Below the pieces are notes generated by a model. The model was not told the origin of the DNA. It was given only the letters and a program-made list of their open reading frames with translations, and searched no databases. Positions 9,099-18,300 of a stretch of DNA of 64,000 bases are shown here, piece by piece; position 1 is the first letter of the stretch, and every line of letters starts with the position of its first letter. The translations under genes were made by a program, and so were the position numbers. Origin of the DNA: Thiothrix sp. (GTDB taxonomy: Bacteria > Pseudomonadota > Gammaproteobacteria > Thiotrichales > Thiotrichaceae); NCBI RefSeq assembly GCF_028714775.1, contig NZ_JAQTLS010000014.1, positions 30,477 through 94,476 of the forward strand, read 5' to 3'.

Positions 9099-9680
9099 AT
9101 GTACAAACTCATGCTGGTTGACAGCGATTCCGACCGTTCCGGCAGCCTCGAAGCCGCGCTGTTGGCGGCTGGTTACACCCATATTATCCGCATTGGGTCG
9201 GGCGATAACCTGATGAATGCGGTGCGTAACCACCAGCCCGACATCATCCTGATCGACATGCAAAGCCCTGACCGCGACACATTAGAATCACTGCGTAATG
9301 TCAGCCGCGAAACCCCCAAGCCCATCGTCTTCTTCGCCGAGCAAAGCGATTACGAAACCACCCGTGCCGCGATCAATGCCGGGGTCAGTGCCTACATCGT
9401 TGACGACCTACCGGGGAAGCGCCTGAAATCGGTGTTGGAAGTCGCCATCGCCCGTTTTCAGGAATACCAGAAACTCAAAGAAGAACTGGAAGACTACAAA
9501 TCGCGCCTGCAAGACCGCAAAGACGTGGACAAGGCCAAAGGCATCCTCATGCAACACCGCAACCTTTCGGAGGAGGAGGCATACCAACTGCTGCGCAAAA
9601 TGGCGATGGATCGCAACATGAAAATCGGCGAAGCCGCCCGCAATTTCATCGCAGCAATGGCGCTGCTGGGGGGCAAATGA
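9099..9680 (+). CDS. nasT: NasT: ANTAR-domain nitrate antiterminator
   Basis: 193 residues from the ATG at 9099 (AGG five bases upstream); a GTG at 9093 is possible. The N-terminal receiver-like domain (LMLVDSDSDR; phosphoacceptor region IILIDMQSP) is followed by a coiled linker and a C-terminal ANTAR domain (VDKAKGILMQHRNLSEEEAY). NasT-type proteins bind paired hexaloop hairpins in leader RNAs and block termination. Two such leaders, at 3517 and 11046, flank this gene pair. NasS, whose gene overlaps this one by four bases, is known to hold NasT inactive until nitrate or nitrite is present. Confidence 0.93.
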   Translation: MYKLMLVDSDSDRSGSLEAALLAAGYTHIIRIGSGDNLMNAVRNHQPDIILIDMQSPDRDTLESLRNVSRETPKPIVFFAEQSDYETTRAAINAGVSAYIVDDLPGKRLKSVLEVAIARFQEYQKLKEELEDYKSRLQDRKDVDKAKGILMQHRNLSEEEAYQLLRKMAMDRNMKIGEAARNFIAAMALLGGK

Positions 9681-10858
9681 TGAAACAGAAGTTGCGTATC
9701 GGCTTCCTGCCACTGACCGACTGCGCGGTGCTGGTTGCGGCATTGGAACGCGGTTTCTTCGAGAAATACAGCCTGCACGTTACCCTGCAACGCGAGGTGT
9801 CGTGGGCGAATATCCGCGACCGCGTGGCGTTCGGCGAATTGGATGCGGCACACATGCTTGCACCCATGCCACTGGCGGCAACACTGGGTATCGACGGCCT
9901 TGGCATCCCCATGCAAGCCGCTTTCAGCCTCGGTTTGAATGGCAGCGCTATCACCCTTGCCAGCAATTTGATGGATGATATGCAGGTACTGTTTCCGCAA
10001 CACCTGCAAACAAGCCCCTTACGCGCCACTGGCCTCAAAGCCCTGCTCGCCAGCCAACCGGGGCGCAAGCTGGTGTTCGCCAGCGTCTACCCGTTTTCGC
10101 AGCACCATTATTTGCTACGTGCTTGGTTGCAGGATGGCGGGCTGGACTTGGAACGCGATGTGGAAATCCAAGTCATTCCCCCGCCGCAAATGGTCAACTC
10201 GTTGGCAGAGGGCAAAATCGACGGCTATTGCGCAGGCGAACCGTGGAACCAGCTTGCGGTGCAGCGCGGCATTGGTCACGTTGCCGTCAGCAGTTACGAA
10301 CTGTGGAATAATGGCCCGGAAAAAGTGTTGGGTGTTACGCAAGCGTGGGCAGAAGCCAACCCTGAAACCCACGTGAACCTGCTATGTGCCTTACTGGAAG
10401 CTGCCCAGTGGCTGGAAAACCACCATAACCGCGCCCGCATTGCCGAATTACTGGCTCGCCCCGAATACTTGGATATGCCCGTGGAAGTGATCCGTCCACC
10501 GCTGTTGGGGCATTACCGCTATGCGCCGCGTGAACCGGAACGTTTCCTGCCCGACTTCAATGTGTTTGCCCGCTATGCCGCCAATTTCCCGTGGCATTCG
10601 CACGGCGCGTATTTTCTGGCGCAGATGCAAGCAGCGGGGCAATTGCCATCAACGCTGGCAGACGAAGCGGAAATCTTGGCGCGGGTTTACCGCACCGACA
10701 TCTATCGGCTGGCAGCAGACATCCTCAGCCTGCCGTATCCCTTGGGTAATGATTTGCCGAAGAGTGGCAACATTGCCCCGTGGGTATTACGTGAGGCCAG
10801 TCAGCCGATTGCAATGGGCAGCACCTACGCGGTGTTGCATCACAATCGTGCCGAATGA
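9677..10858 (+). CDS. nasS: NasS: cytoplasmic nitrate sensor, NrtA-like
   Basis: 393 residues; the ATG overlaps the nasT stop (ATGA). It is homologous throughout to the nitrate-binding protein NrtA (shared KIDGYCAGEPWNQ; compare [13 protein letters not shown] in NrtA). It lacks a signal peptide and starts directly with LRIGFLPLTDCAVLVAALE. This is the known difference between the cytoplasmic sensor NasS and the exported NrtA. It should bind nitrate or nitrite and release NasT. No promoter separates it from nasT. Confidence 0.92.
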   Translation: MMKQKLRIGFLPLTDCAVLVAALERGFFEKYSLHVTLQREVSWANIRDRVAFGELDAAHMLAPMPLAATLGIDGLGIPMQAAFSLGLNGSAITLASNLMDDMQVLFPQHLQTSPLRATGLKALLASQPGRKLVFASVYPFSQHHYLLRAWLQDGGLDLERDVEIQVIPPPQMVNSLAEGKIDGYCAGEPWNQLAVQRGIGHVAVSSYELWNNGPEKVLGVTQAWAEANPETHVNLLCALLEAAQWLENHHNRARIAELLARPEYLDMPVEVIRPPLLGHYRYAPREPERFLPDFNVFARYAANFPWHSHGAYFLAQMQAAGQLPSTLADEAEILARVYRTDIYRLAADILSLPYPLGNDLPKSGNIAPWVLREASQPIAMGSTYAVLHHNRAE

Positions 10859-10867
10859 GGTCAGAAA

Positions 10868-10882
10868 GCACTCTATAAGTGC
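10868..10882 (+). promoter_or_regulatory. Candidate NtrC binding site upstream of nrtA
   Basis: GCAC-TCTATAA-GTGC fits the NtrC consensus GCACY-N5-RGTGC exactly and continues into an A as in TGCA. It lies about 135 bases upstream of the sigma-54-type promoter at 11015, a normal enhancer distance. NtrC involvement is inferred from this one site. Confidence 0.5.
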
Positions 10883-10900
10883 ATTCTAATGTAGCCATTT

Positions 10901-11008
10901 ACCCCTCACCCCCCAACCCCCTCTCCCTCAAGGGGCGAGGGGGAGCAAGAAAGATAAGGTTTTAAGCCCCTCTCCCCTTGAGGGAGAGGGGTTGGGGTGA
11001 GGGGGGTA
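10901..11008. repeat. 108-bp C/G-rich palindromic element, copy A
   Basis: The left end, ACCCCTCACCCCCCAACCCC, is the inverse of the right end, GGGGTTGGGGTGAGGGGGG. Inside lies a second inverted pair (CTCTCCCTCAAGGGG / CCCCTTGAGGGAGAG). A close relative lies between nrtA and nrtB and a half copy before nirB, so this is a dispersed element of REP or MITE type. It lies between the NtrC-like site and the sigma-54-type promoter. Confidence 0.75.
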
Positions 11009-11014
11009 GACATT

Positions 11015-11030
11015 TGGCACACCCTTTGCA
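11015..11030 (+). promoter_or_regulatory. Sigma-54 (RpoN) -24/-12 promoter of nrtABD
   Basis: TGGCAC-ACCCT-TTGCA matches the -24/-12 consensus, with GG at 11016-11017 and GC at 11028-11029. Initiation is expected about 11041, directly before leader hairpin P1. It mirrors the nirB promoter. Confidence 0.75.
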
Positions 11031-11045
11031 TAACTATCCTCAAGC

Positions 11046-11106
11046 GCAGTCAACGGCGACTGCCCTTTAACGTAACTCCTCCTCCTAACCGTGCGACGTA
11101 GCGCGG
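11046..11106 (+). promoter_or_regulatory. Second ANTAR (NasT) target leader RNA, upstream of nrtA
   Basis: P1 is GCAGTC-AACGGC-GACTGC (11046-11063), with the same six-base loop as in the nirB leader. The best P2 candidate is CCGTGC-GACGTA-GCGCGG (11089-11106), with one G-U pair. Its loop keeps G at position 4 but has G instead of A at position 1, and the P1-P2 gap is 25 bases instead of 11. After P2 both leaders share TTGGGTAA before the terminator. Confidence 0.7.
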
Positions 11107-11122
11107 GATTTTGGGTAAAGCT

Positions 11123-11175
11123 GCCCTGACCCCTGTTGGTTCCTCCTCCTCCAACAGGCGTCAGGGCTTTTTTTT
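11123..11175 (+). terminator. Leader terminator upstream of nrtA
   Basis: A two-part stem, GCCCTGAC plus CCTGTTGG, pairs with CCAACAGG plus GTCAGGGC (11123-11167) and is followed by T8. It lies 22 bases before the nrtA ATG and after the ANTAR hairpins, so nrtA expression should require NasT-dependent readthrough. Confidence 0.85.
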
Positions 11176-11197
11176 GTCTACGAAAAAGGTTTTAACG

Positions 11198-12604
11198 ATG
11201 AGCAAGACACAACAAACCGGACGCCGCACTTTCTTCAAGAAAGCTACGCTGGCCTTGGCATTAACCCTGAGCATGGGCACTGGCCTGCTGATCAGCACTG
11301 GCGCACAGGCCGCTGACATTGGCAAGCCAGAAAAATCTGACCTGAAATTCGGTTTCATCAAACTAACCGATATGGCTCCGCTGGCGATTGCCTACGAAAA
11401 GGGTTTCTTTGAAGACGAAGGCTTGTTCGTCAAGCTGGAAGCGCAAGCCAACTGGAAAGTATTGCTGGATGGCGTGGTCGATGGGCAATTGGATGGCGCA
11501 CACATGCTGGCAGGCCAACCCCTCGCCGCCACCATCGGTTTCGGCACGAAAGCTGAGATCGTTACCCCGTTCTCAATGGACTTGAACGGCAACGGCATCA
11601 CCGTTTCCAACGCGGTGTGGGAAAAAATGAAAGCCCATGTCGAAATGAAAGACGGCAAGCCTGTCCACCCGATCAAGGCTGACGCACTCAAAGCCGTGGT
11701 CGATGACTACAAGAAGGAAGGCAAGCCATTCAATTTAGGCATGGTGTTCCCGGTTTCCACCCACAATTACGAGCTGCGCTATTGGTTGGCAGCGGGCGGC
11801 ATCAACCCCGGCACTTATGCACCCGCCAAGGATGACATCAAGGGGCAAATTGACGGCGATGTCATGATTTCCGTGACCCCGCCACCGCAAATGCCCGCCA
11901 CGCTGGAAGCGGGCACGATTGACGGCTACTGCGTGGGCGAACCGTGGAACCAACAAGCGGTTGCCAAAGGTATCGGCGTTCCCGTTATCACTGACTACGA
12001 AATCTGGAAAAACAACCCGGAAAAAGTGTTCGGCCTGACCAAAGCCTTCGTCGAGAAAAACCCGAACACCACCGCGCACGTCGTCAAAGCCTTGATCCGT
12101 GCCGCTTACTGGCTGGACGAAAACAACAATGCTAACCGCAAGGAAGCCGTTGAAATCCTTTCCAAGCCGGAATACGTCGGTGCTGACAAAGCGGTATTGG
12201 CAAATTCCATGACGGGTACTTTCGAGTATGAAAAGGGTGACAAGCGCGACGTACCGGATTTCAACGTGTTCTTCCGCCACAACGCGACTTACCCGTATTA
12301 CTCCGATGCGGTGTGGTATCTGACGCAAATGCGCCGTTGGGGCCAAATCGGCGAAGCCAAGGACGACAAATGGTTTGATGAAACTGCCAAGAAAGTTTAC
12401 CGCCCTGACATCTACAAAGCAGCGGCTGAAGCCCTGATCGCTGATGGCAAGCTGAAGAAGGAAGACTTCCCTGACTTCGGTACTGAATCCGGTTACAAGC
12501 CAGCAACCAGCGATTTCATTGACGGCACGAGTTACGACGGCAAGAAACCGAACGAGTACATCGAGCAGTTCAAGATTGGGCTGAAGAAAGACAGCAAGGT
12601 TTAA
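11198..12604 (+). CDS. nrtA: Nitrate ABC transporter, periplasmic binding protein
   Basis: 468 residues from the ATG at 11198; the open frame upstream runs through the leader terminator and is not used. The N-terminus has a twin-arginine signal ([18 protein letters not shown], cleavage near AQA-ADI), so export is probably by Tat. The mature part is a CmpA/NrtA/SsuA-type ligand-binding protein ([33 protein letters not shown]). It presents nitrate, perhaps nitrite, to the NrtB permease. It is separated from nrtB by a palindromic repeat, which may let more NrtA than NrtB be made. Confidence 0.9.
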   Translation: MSKTQQTGRRTFFKKATLALALTLSMGTGLLISTGAQAADIGKPEKSDLKFGFIKLTDMAPLAIAYEKGFFEDEGLFVKLEAQANWKVLLDGVVDGQLDGAHMLAGQPLAATIGFGTKAEIVTPFSMDLNGNGITVSNAVWEKMKAHVEMKDGKPVHPIKADALKAVVDDYKKEGKPFNLGMVFPVSTHNYELRYWLAAGGINPGTYAPAKDDIKGQIDGDVMISVTPPPQMPATLEAGTIDGYCVGEPWNQQAVAKGIGVPVITDYEIWKNNPEKVFGLTKAFVEKNPNTTAHVVKALIRAAYWLDENNNANRKEAVEILSKPEYVGADKAVLANSMTGTFEYEKGDKRDVPDFNVFFRHNATYPYYSDAVWYLTQMRRWGQIGEAKDDKWFDETAKKVYRPDIYKAAAEALIADGKLKKEDFPDFGTESGYKPATSDFIDGTSYDGKKPNEYIEQFKIGLKKDSKV

Positions 12605-12606
12605 AG

Positions 12607-12721
12607 ACCCTCACCCCCAACCCCTCTCCCGCCAAGCGGGCGAGGGGCTAAGAAAAATACTGCCTTTCACTCTTGCTCCCCCTCGCCCGCTTGGCGGGAG
12701 AAGGGGCTGGGGGGTGAGGGT
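12607..12721. repeat. 115-bp C/G-rich palindromic element, copy B, inside the nrt operon
   Basis: ACCCTCACCCCCAACCCC at the left is mirrored by GGGGCTGGGGGGTGAGGGT at the right, with an inner inverted pair CTCCCGCCAAGCGGG / CCCGCTTGGCGGGAG. It fills almost the whole nrtA-nrtB gap and ends 14 bases before nrtB. Folded in the mRNA it would be a very stable hairpin, able to protect the nrtA 3' end or cause partial termination. Confidence 0.8.
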
Positions 12722-12735
12722 AATAGGAGACTTGC

Positions 12736-13668
12736 ATGAACCCTACGCAACTATTCCAGACCCTTGGAGCGCCATTCCTCGGTATCCTGCTGTTTCTGGC
12801 GATCTGGCAGGTCGGTGCACCCAAAATTGTAACCTCGCTCGGCGCTATTCCGGGGCCAGTGCAGGTGTTTGAACAATTCATCGGGCTGATTGATGAACAC
12901 AAAGCTGCCCGCCAGAAAGAAGTGGAATTCTACCAACGGCAAGAAGAGCGCAACACCAAAGCCAAGGCAGACGACCCGAATGCCGAGATCGAAGTGCGCC
13001 CGTACACGGGTAAGGCGAGTTTTTTCGACCAGATACTGACCAGCTTGATAACGGTAATGACGGGATTCGTACTGGCGGGGTTGATTGCCATTCCGCTAGG
13101 GATTGTCGCGGGGCTGAGCCAAACGGTTTATGCCGCGCTTAATCCGCTGATCCAGTTGTTCAAGCCGGTGTCACCGCTGGCATGGTTGCCGATTGTGACC
13201 ATGATCGTGAGCGCCGTGTATGTCACGGATAACCCAATGTTTGAAAAGTCGTTCATCACGTCCGCACTGACGGTACTGCTGTGCTGTTTGTGGCCGACCA
13301 TCATTAATACCACCGTCGGGGTGGCGAATATCAGCAAGGATTTGCAGAACGTCAGCAAGGTACTGCGCCTGAGCTGGTGGACGCATGTGCGCAAAATCGT
13401 GCTGCCTTCCGCCATCCCGATGATTTTTACTGGCTTGCGCCTGTCGCTGGGGATTGCGTGGATGGTGCTGATTGCTGCCGAAATGCTCGCGCAAAACCCC
13501 GGTTTGGGCAAATTCGTCTGGGATGAATTCCAAAACGGCAGTTCCAATTCCCTTGGGCGCATTATGGTGGCGGTGATCGTCATCGGCCTGATCGGGTTTG
13601 CGCTGGATCGCGGCATGTTGCTGCTGCAACGCCACGTGTCATGGGACAAGAGCCTCGCGCTGCGTTAA
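12736..13668 (+). CDS. nrtB: Nitrate ABC transporter permease
   Basis: 310 residues from the ATG at 12736, preceded by AGGAG. It is a BPD-type inner-membrane permease with an N-terminal transmembrane segment (ILLFLAIWQVGAPKIV). A charged insert follows (about residues 55-95, EVEFYQRQEERNTKAKADD), as in proteobacterial NrtB proteins. Several further helices follow, including the EAA-type loop region (LRLSWWTHVRKIVLPSAIP). It forms the channel with NrtA and the ATPase encoded next. Confidence 0.92.
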   Translation: MNPTQLFQTLGAPFLGILLFLAIWQVGAPKIVTSLGAIPGPVQVFEQFIGLIDEHKAARQKEVEFYQRQEERNTKAKADDPNAEIEVRPYTGKASFFDQILTSLITVMTGFVLAGLIAIPLGIVAGLSQTVYAALNPLIQLFKPVSPLAWLPIVTMIVSAVYVTDNPMFEKSFITSALTVLLCCLWPTIINTTVGVANISKDLQNVSKVLRLSWWTHVRKIVLPSAIPMIFTGLRLSLGIAWMVLIAAEMLAQNPGLGKFVWDEFQNGSSNSLGRIMVAVIVIGLIGFALDRGMLLLQRHVSWDKSLALR

Positions 13669-13687
13669 CGGATAAGGAAAACAGAAC

Positions 13688-14491
13688 ATGAGTAAACATC
13701 CCGACCATTTGCTGATTTCGCAGGTGTCGATTGATTTCCCCACGGCAAAGGGGCCGTTCCGCGCCCTCGATAAGGTGAATTTGCGCATCGAAAAAGGTGA
13801 GTTTGTTTCCATCATCGGGCATTCCGGCTGCGGCAAATCAACCGTGTTGAACATCGTTGCGGGCTTGTACAAAGCTACCGAAGGCGGTGTGATTTTGGAT
13901 GGGCGTGAAGTGGATGAGCCGGGGCCAGAGCGGGCGGTAGTGTTCCAAAACCATTCCTTGCTGCCGTGGCTGACCGCCTATGAAAACGTCGAGCTGGCGG
14001 TCAAACAGGTGTTCAAGAAGACCAAAAGCAAGGCAGAAATGCGCGAATGGATTGAACACAACCTGCGGCTGGTACACATGGATCATGCGATGGATAAGCG
14101 CCCGGATGAAATTTCCGGCGGCATGAAACAGCGCGTTGGCATTGCCCGTGCCTTGGCAATGGAACCGCAAGTGCTGCTGCTGGACGAGCCTTTTGGCGCA
14201 TTGGATGCTTTGACCCGTGCGCACTTGCAGGACTCGATGATGGAAATCCAAGCCAAGCTGGGCAACACCGTGATCATGATTACCCACGATGTGGATGAGG
14301 CAGTATTGCTGTCTGACCGGATCGTGATGATGAGCAATGGCCCAGCAGCGACAGTCGGTGAAATCTTGCACGTCAACTTGCCGCGCCCGCGTAACCGGGT
14401 GGCGATGGCGGAATCGGCGGAATACATCCGTTGCCGCAAAGCGGTACTGAGCTTCCTGTATGAGCGGCATGGGCGCAAGGAAGCGGCGTAA
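13688..14491 (+). CDS. nrtD: Nitrate ABC transporter ATP-binding protein
   Basis: 267 residues with a complete ABC ATPase: Walker A GHSGCGKST, Q-loop FQNHSLLPW, signature ISGGMKQRVGIARAL, Walker B VLLLDEPFGALD, and switch histidine MITHDVDEA. It powers uptake through NrtB. Only one ATPase gene is present, without the NrtA-like extension of cyanobacterial NrtC, so it corresponds to the single-ATPase NrtD/NasD type. It ends seven bases from the convergent CHAT gene, with no obvious terminator between them. Confidence 0.9.
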   Translation: MSKHPDHLLISQVSIDFPTAKGPFRALDKVNLRIEKGEFVSIIGHSGCGKSTVLNIVAGLYKATEGGVILDGREVDEPGPERAVVFQNHSLLPWLTAYENVELAVKQVFKKTKSKAEMREWIEHNLRLVHMDHAMDKRPDEISGGMKQRVGIARALAMEPQVLLLDEPFGALDALTRAHLQDSMMEIQAKLGNTVIMITHDVDEAVLLSDRIVMMSNGPAATVGEILHVNLPRPRNRVAMAESAEYIRCRKAVLSFLYERHGRKEAA

Positions 14492-14498
14492 TCGCAGC

Positions 14499-15341
14499 TT
14501 ATTGGCTGAGACTATCCACCTCTTGCTCTACCTTCGCTAGGTCGGCACGGTTTTGCTCCAGTATGTGTTCTATGCGCAGTTTTTCTTCGGCGCGGGTTTC
14601 GAGCGCGTATTGGGTTTCGATGGCGGTGAGGCGGTCAAACAGCAGTTGCCAGCGGGCTTGGGCGCGTTCCAGTTTGGCTTTACGCATGAAATCGGATGGT
14701 TTGGGGGGCGGGGGCGTGAGTGTCCAGTGCTTGGGTACATTCGGGTCACGACTGAATAGACCCCAGTCCCATTCTTGGGTGGTGGATTTGTCGAGGGTGC
14801 TGATGTCCAAACTGCGGGCTTGGCGCGGTTGCCCCATCACTACCAGTGCTCCGGCACGGGTGAAGGCATTGGCAAGGGTTACTTTGTCCGGTTTGGCGAG
14901 CAGGTTGGCGTAAAACTCGTAGGCAAACTGGGAGGCTTCGCGGTCGTCGATGTAGTTGTGGGTGGCGATGACGCAGGGGATGCCAGCGGCGAGGAAACTT
15001 TCCACCTGTCCGGCGCTGTTGCAGCCGTTGAGGAACAGCAGGTCGGGCTTGCGATCCCATGTTTGCAGGATGCCTGCGATGTGGCGGGCGTAGACTAGCT
15101 CGTCATCGGTCTGGAGTTGTTCTGCGCCGCTATGCCCTGCGAAGTGGATGATGTTGGCCTGATCGGTGTGTTTGCGCAGCAGGTCGCCGAGGATGGCGCG
15201 GGTCAGGTAGGGTTCGTAGTCGACCGTGCAGTTTGCGCTTGTTGCGTTACCGAAAAGCTGCTTGATGCGGCTGAGTTCAGCGGGGACGGATTCCAGCGGT
15301 TTGAGTTTGCTCTTTGCGCCGAGGAGGAGGATGGTGGTCAT
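14499..15341 (-). CDS. CHAT-domain protease, last gene of the SIR2/STAND/CHAT operon
   Basis: 280 residues. The caspase-like CHAT fold is shown by its two catalytic motifs: IIHFAGHSG (His, about residue 66-73) and LLFLNGCNSAG (Cys, about 105). The arrangement matches the CHAT peptidases used as effectors in bacterial conflict systems. The C-terminal 70 residues are charged and helical, likely coiled coil (ERAQARWQLLFDRLTAIETQ), and may bind the partner proteins. The ATG overlaps the stop of the STAND gene by four bases, so translation is coupled. No substrate can be named; a gasdermin-like gene is not adjacent. Death-effector function is inferred. Confidence 0.85.
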   Translation of the reverse strand: MTTILLLGAKSKLKPLESVPAELSRIKQLFGNATSANCTVDYEPYLTRAILGDLLRKHTDQANIIHFAGHSGAEQLQTDDELVYARHIAGILQTWDRKPDLLFLNGCNSAGQVESFLAAGIPCVIATHNYIDDREASQFAYEFYANLLAKPDKVTLANAFTRAGALVVMGQPRQARSLDISTLDKSTTQEWDWGLFSRDPNVPKHWTLTPPPPKPSDFMRKAKLERAQARWQLLFDRLTAIETQYALETRAEEKLRIEHILEQNRADLAKVEQEVDSLSQ

Positions 15342-18300
15342 GATTTGCCCTCTTCGTTTGGATAAGGTTGGTTAACCGGCAGCGCATCTTCAGGCCACAC
15401 ACGCATCTTGCCGTACTTCTCGCGGAATTCCTTATCCAGCTTGTTGTAGTGTTCCATCATCAGCGTCGTCCATTGCAGGCGTTCGAGAACTTCATCATCG
15501 GGGTCGCCTTCGGGCATTTTGCGGCCTTCAATGTCACTCTGCCATGCGCGTAATTCTTTCAGCTCTTTATCCTTTTCACCGTCTCTGGGGTTGTTGCCAA
15601 GGATTTCCAAACGGCTTAAGCCGATGTCGATGGCGCGGAAAGCAGAATACTGAAAAACCGGGTCGTTGCGGTGGACTTCGCGTGCCTGATCCAGTTCCCG
15701 CAGTTGCTGGATATTGGCTTTCATCGCAAAGCCCATGTATGCGCCTTGACGCACGTCAGCGAGGTTGTGGGTAAGGAGTTCTTTCCCAATCTCAGGATCA
15801 AGCCGAGAGAGTGCATAGGCGGAATCAAAAGCAGCCAGCGGATTGATTTTGGCTTTTGCATCTCTGATTTGTTTCAGGTCTTCATCCGTCGGGTTTTCGG
15901 ATTTGCTGTCACGCAGTTTACGCCAGTCGCGGTATTGTTCATCCAGTACATCCAGCTTTTGTTGCAGAAGTGGAATTACTTCACTGTCGGTGATTTGCAA
16001 ATTACCCAACAATCGGTAGGCAAGGCTACTGAACGCATCTTCTTCCGGTTGTTGGATGATACGTAGGATTTCTTGTTTGGCTGTGGTCGGGTCTTCTTTT
16101 GGGAGGCGTTGCAGGGCGGCAATTCTGGCAGGCAGTTTGCGGGATGTGTCGTGCAATATCTCCAGCGCTGGTAAAACCTTGTCTTCCAGTTCGGTAATGG
16201 TTTTGTTGAGTTGTGCGTGTGATTTTAACGGCTGGAGTGGATCAACAAGCTTGACATCCTTGCTGTCGGCAAGTGTTTCAATGGCTTTTTGCCGGATGGA
16301 AAGATGGGCATCTGTTTTTTGGGCAAGCGCCAGCAATTGCTGGTTGCGTTCGGGAGAGACAGGCAGGTTAAGAGCTTGCAGCAGTGCTTTGCGGTCATTA
16401 ACTGAGCCTGCAATTGAACCCAATTTTTCATAATTAAAGAAGTCAGCCCATTTGAATGTACCCTTTCTTTCTTTTGGGGTAACAGCATCAACTTGAATCT
16501 GGTTGGGATTGCCGATTAGCCCGAGGGCTTCAGCGGCGGAAAGACGCATATATTCATTTTCATCCTTGATGGCGTTGACGAGGGCATCGACGGCGCGGGG
16601 ATCGCCGATTCGCCCGAGGGCTTCAGCGGCGTTTCGACGCACGGATTCATTTTCATCCTTGATGGCGTTGACGAGGGCATCGACGGCGCGGGGATCGCCG
16701 ATTCGCCCGAGGGCTTCAGCGGCGTTTCGACGCACATATTCATTATCATCCTTGATGGCGTTGGCGAGGGCATCGAAGGCGCGGGGATCGCCGATTAGCC
16801 CGAGGGCTTCAGCGGCGTTTCGACGCACATGTTCATTATCATCCTTGATGGCGTTGACGAGGGCATCGACGGCGCGGGGATCGCCGATTAGCCTGAGGGC
16901 TTCAGCGGCGGAAGAACGCACGGATTCATTGTCATCCTTGATGGCGTTGATGAGGACATCAAAGGCGCGGGGATCGCCGATTAGCCCGAGGGCAGAAGCG
17001 GCTGAAGAACGCACGTTTTCATTGTCATCCTTGATGGCGTTGACGAGGGCATCAAAGGCGCGGGGATCGCCGATTCGCCCGAGGGCTTCAGCGGCTAAAG
17101 AACGCACGGATTCATTTTCATCCTTGATGGCGTTGGCGAGGGCATCGACGGCACGGGGATCGCCGATTAGCCCGAGGGCAGAAGCGGCGGAATAACGCAC
17201 GCCTTCATTTTCATCCTTGATGGCGTTGGCGAGGGCATTGAAGGCGCGGGGATCGCCGATTCGCCCGAGGGCATCAACGGCGGAAGAACGCACGGATTCA
17301 TTGTCATCCTTGATGGCGTTGATGAGGACATCAAAGGCGCGGGGATCGCCGATTAGCCCGAGGGCTTCAGCGGCGGAAAGACGCATATATTCATTTTCAT
17401 CTTTGATGGCGTTGGCGAGGGCATCGACGGTGCGGGGATCGCCGATTCGTCCGAGGGCTTCAGCGGCTTTGAGACGCACGTCTTCATTTTCATCCTTGAT
17501 GGCGTTGGCGAGGGCATCAAAGGCGCGTGGATCGCCGATTCGCCCGATGGCATCAATGGCGGAAAAACGCACGGATTCATTTTCATCCTTGATGGCATTG
17601 GCGAGGGCATCGACGGCGAGGAGATCGCCGATTCGCCCGAGGGCTTCAGCGGCGGAAAGATGCACATTTTCACTTTTGTCTGCTAAATAGTTGATGAGTT
17701 TGTCTGTCAGGCGCGGGTCAGTTATTATTGCGGATTGGGGGGACAATCTTTGTTTGAGCTGACTATAGAAAAACTGAAACGGGGATAGATTGTCGATCGA
17801 ATAAGATAAAGTGTTGGCTTGCAGCAAAGTGAGTGCCGTATCGTTCAGGGTATCCTGCTTGTCTGCTACAGCGGGTTGCTTTATCAGCGCAAAGCCTGTT
17901 TGTGTTTTCAGGCCAAACAAACCCCGGATGACATCACGCGAAATTTCCGGGCTACCACCAGAAAAAGCCTTTTCTTTGAGTTCTAAGGCTTTGCTGAAAT
18001 TGCCCTGTTCAATGTAGCCATGAATACGCTCAGCAAACGGGCGGTAGCCCGTCAGTTCGTTATTCAAATCCTTGTAGTCCAGAATGCCCCGTTCCTGAAA
18101 GCGCTTGTCCGGCTCCATATCCTGACTCGGCAAAGAGGTTTCATAGGCATATTGTTGCTGATTGAACAGGTCAGACCAGCCTTCTTTGCCGCCATAAACT
18201 TCTACCCGACTTCCTTCTAGTTTTGCCAATCGTAAGTGGTGATTAAAGTGGTTCATGCCCCAGATCGTACCCAGTGTCATCACCAAAATAGCTGCGGCTG

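Noticed and set aside
16505..17602. Regularly spaced repeats that could suggest a CRISPR array
   Set aside because: The unit is 93 bp, in frame and protein-coding, with no unique spacers; no cas genes are near.
16503..17690. Long plus-strand open frames rich in R-A-S-A-A-E repeats
   Set aside because: They are the antisense shadow of the HEAT repeat array; the minus-strand frame is continuous over 1397 residues with clear domains.
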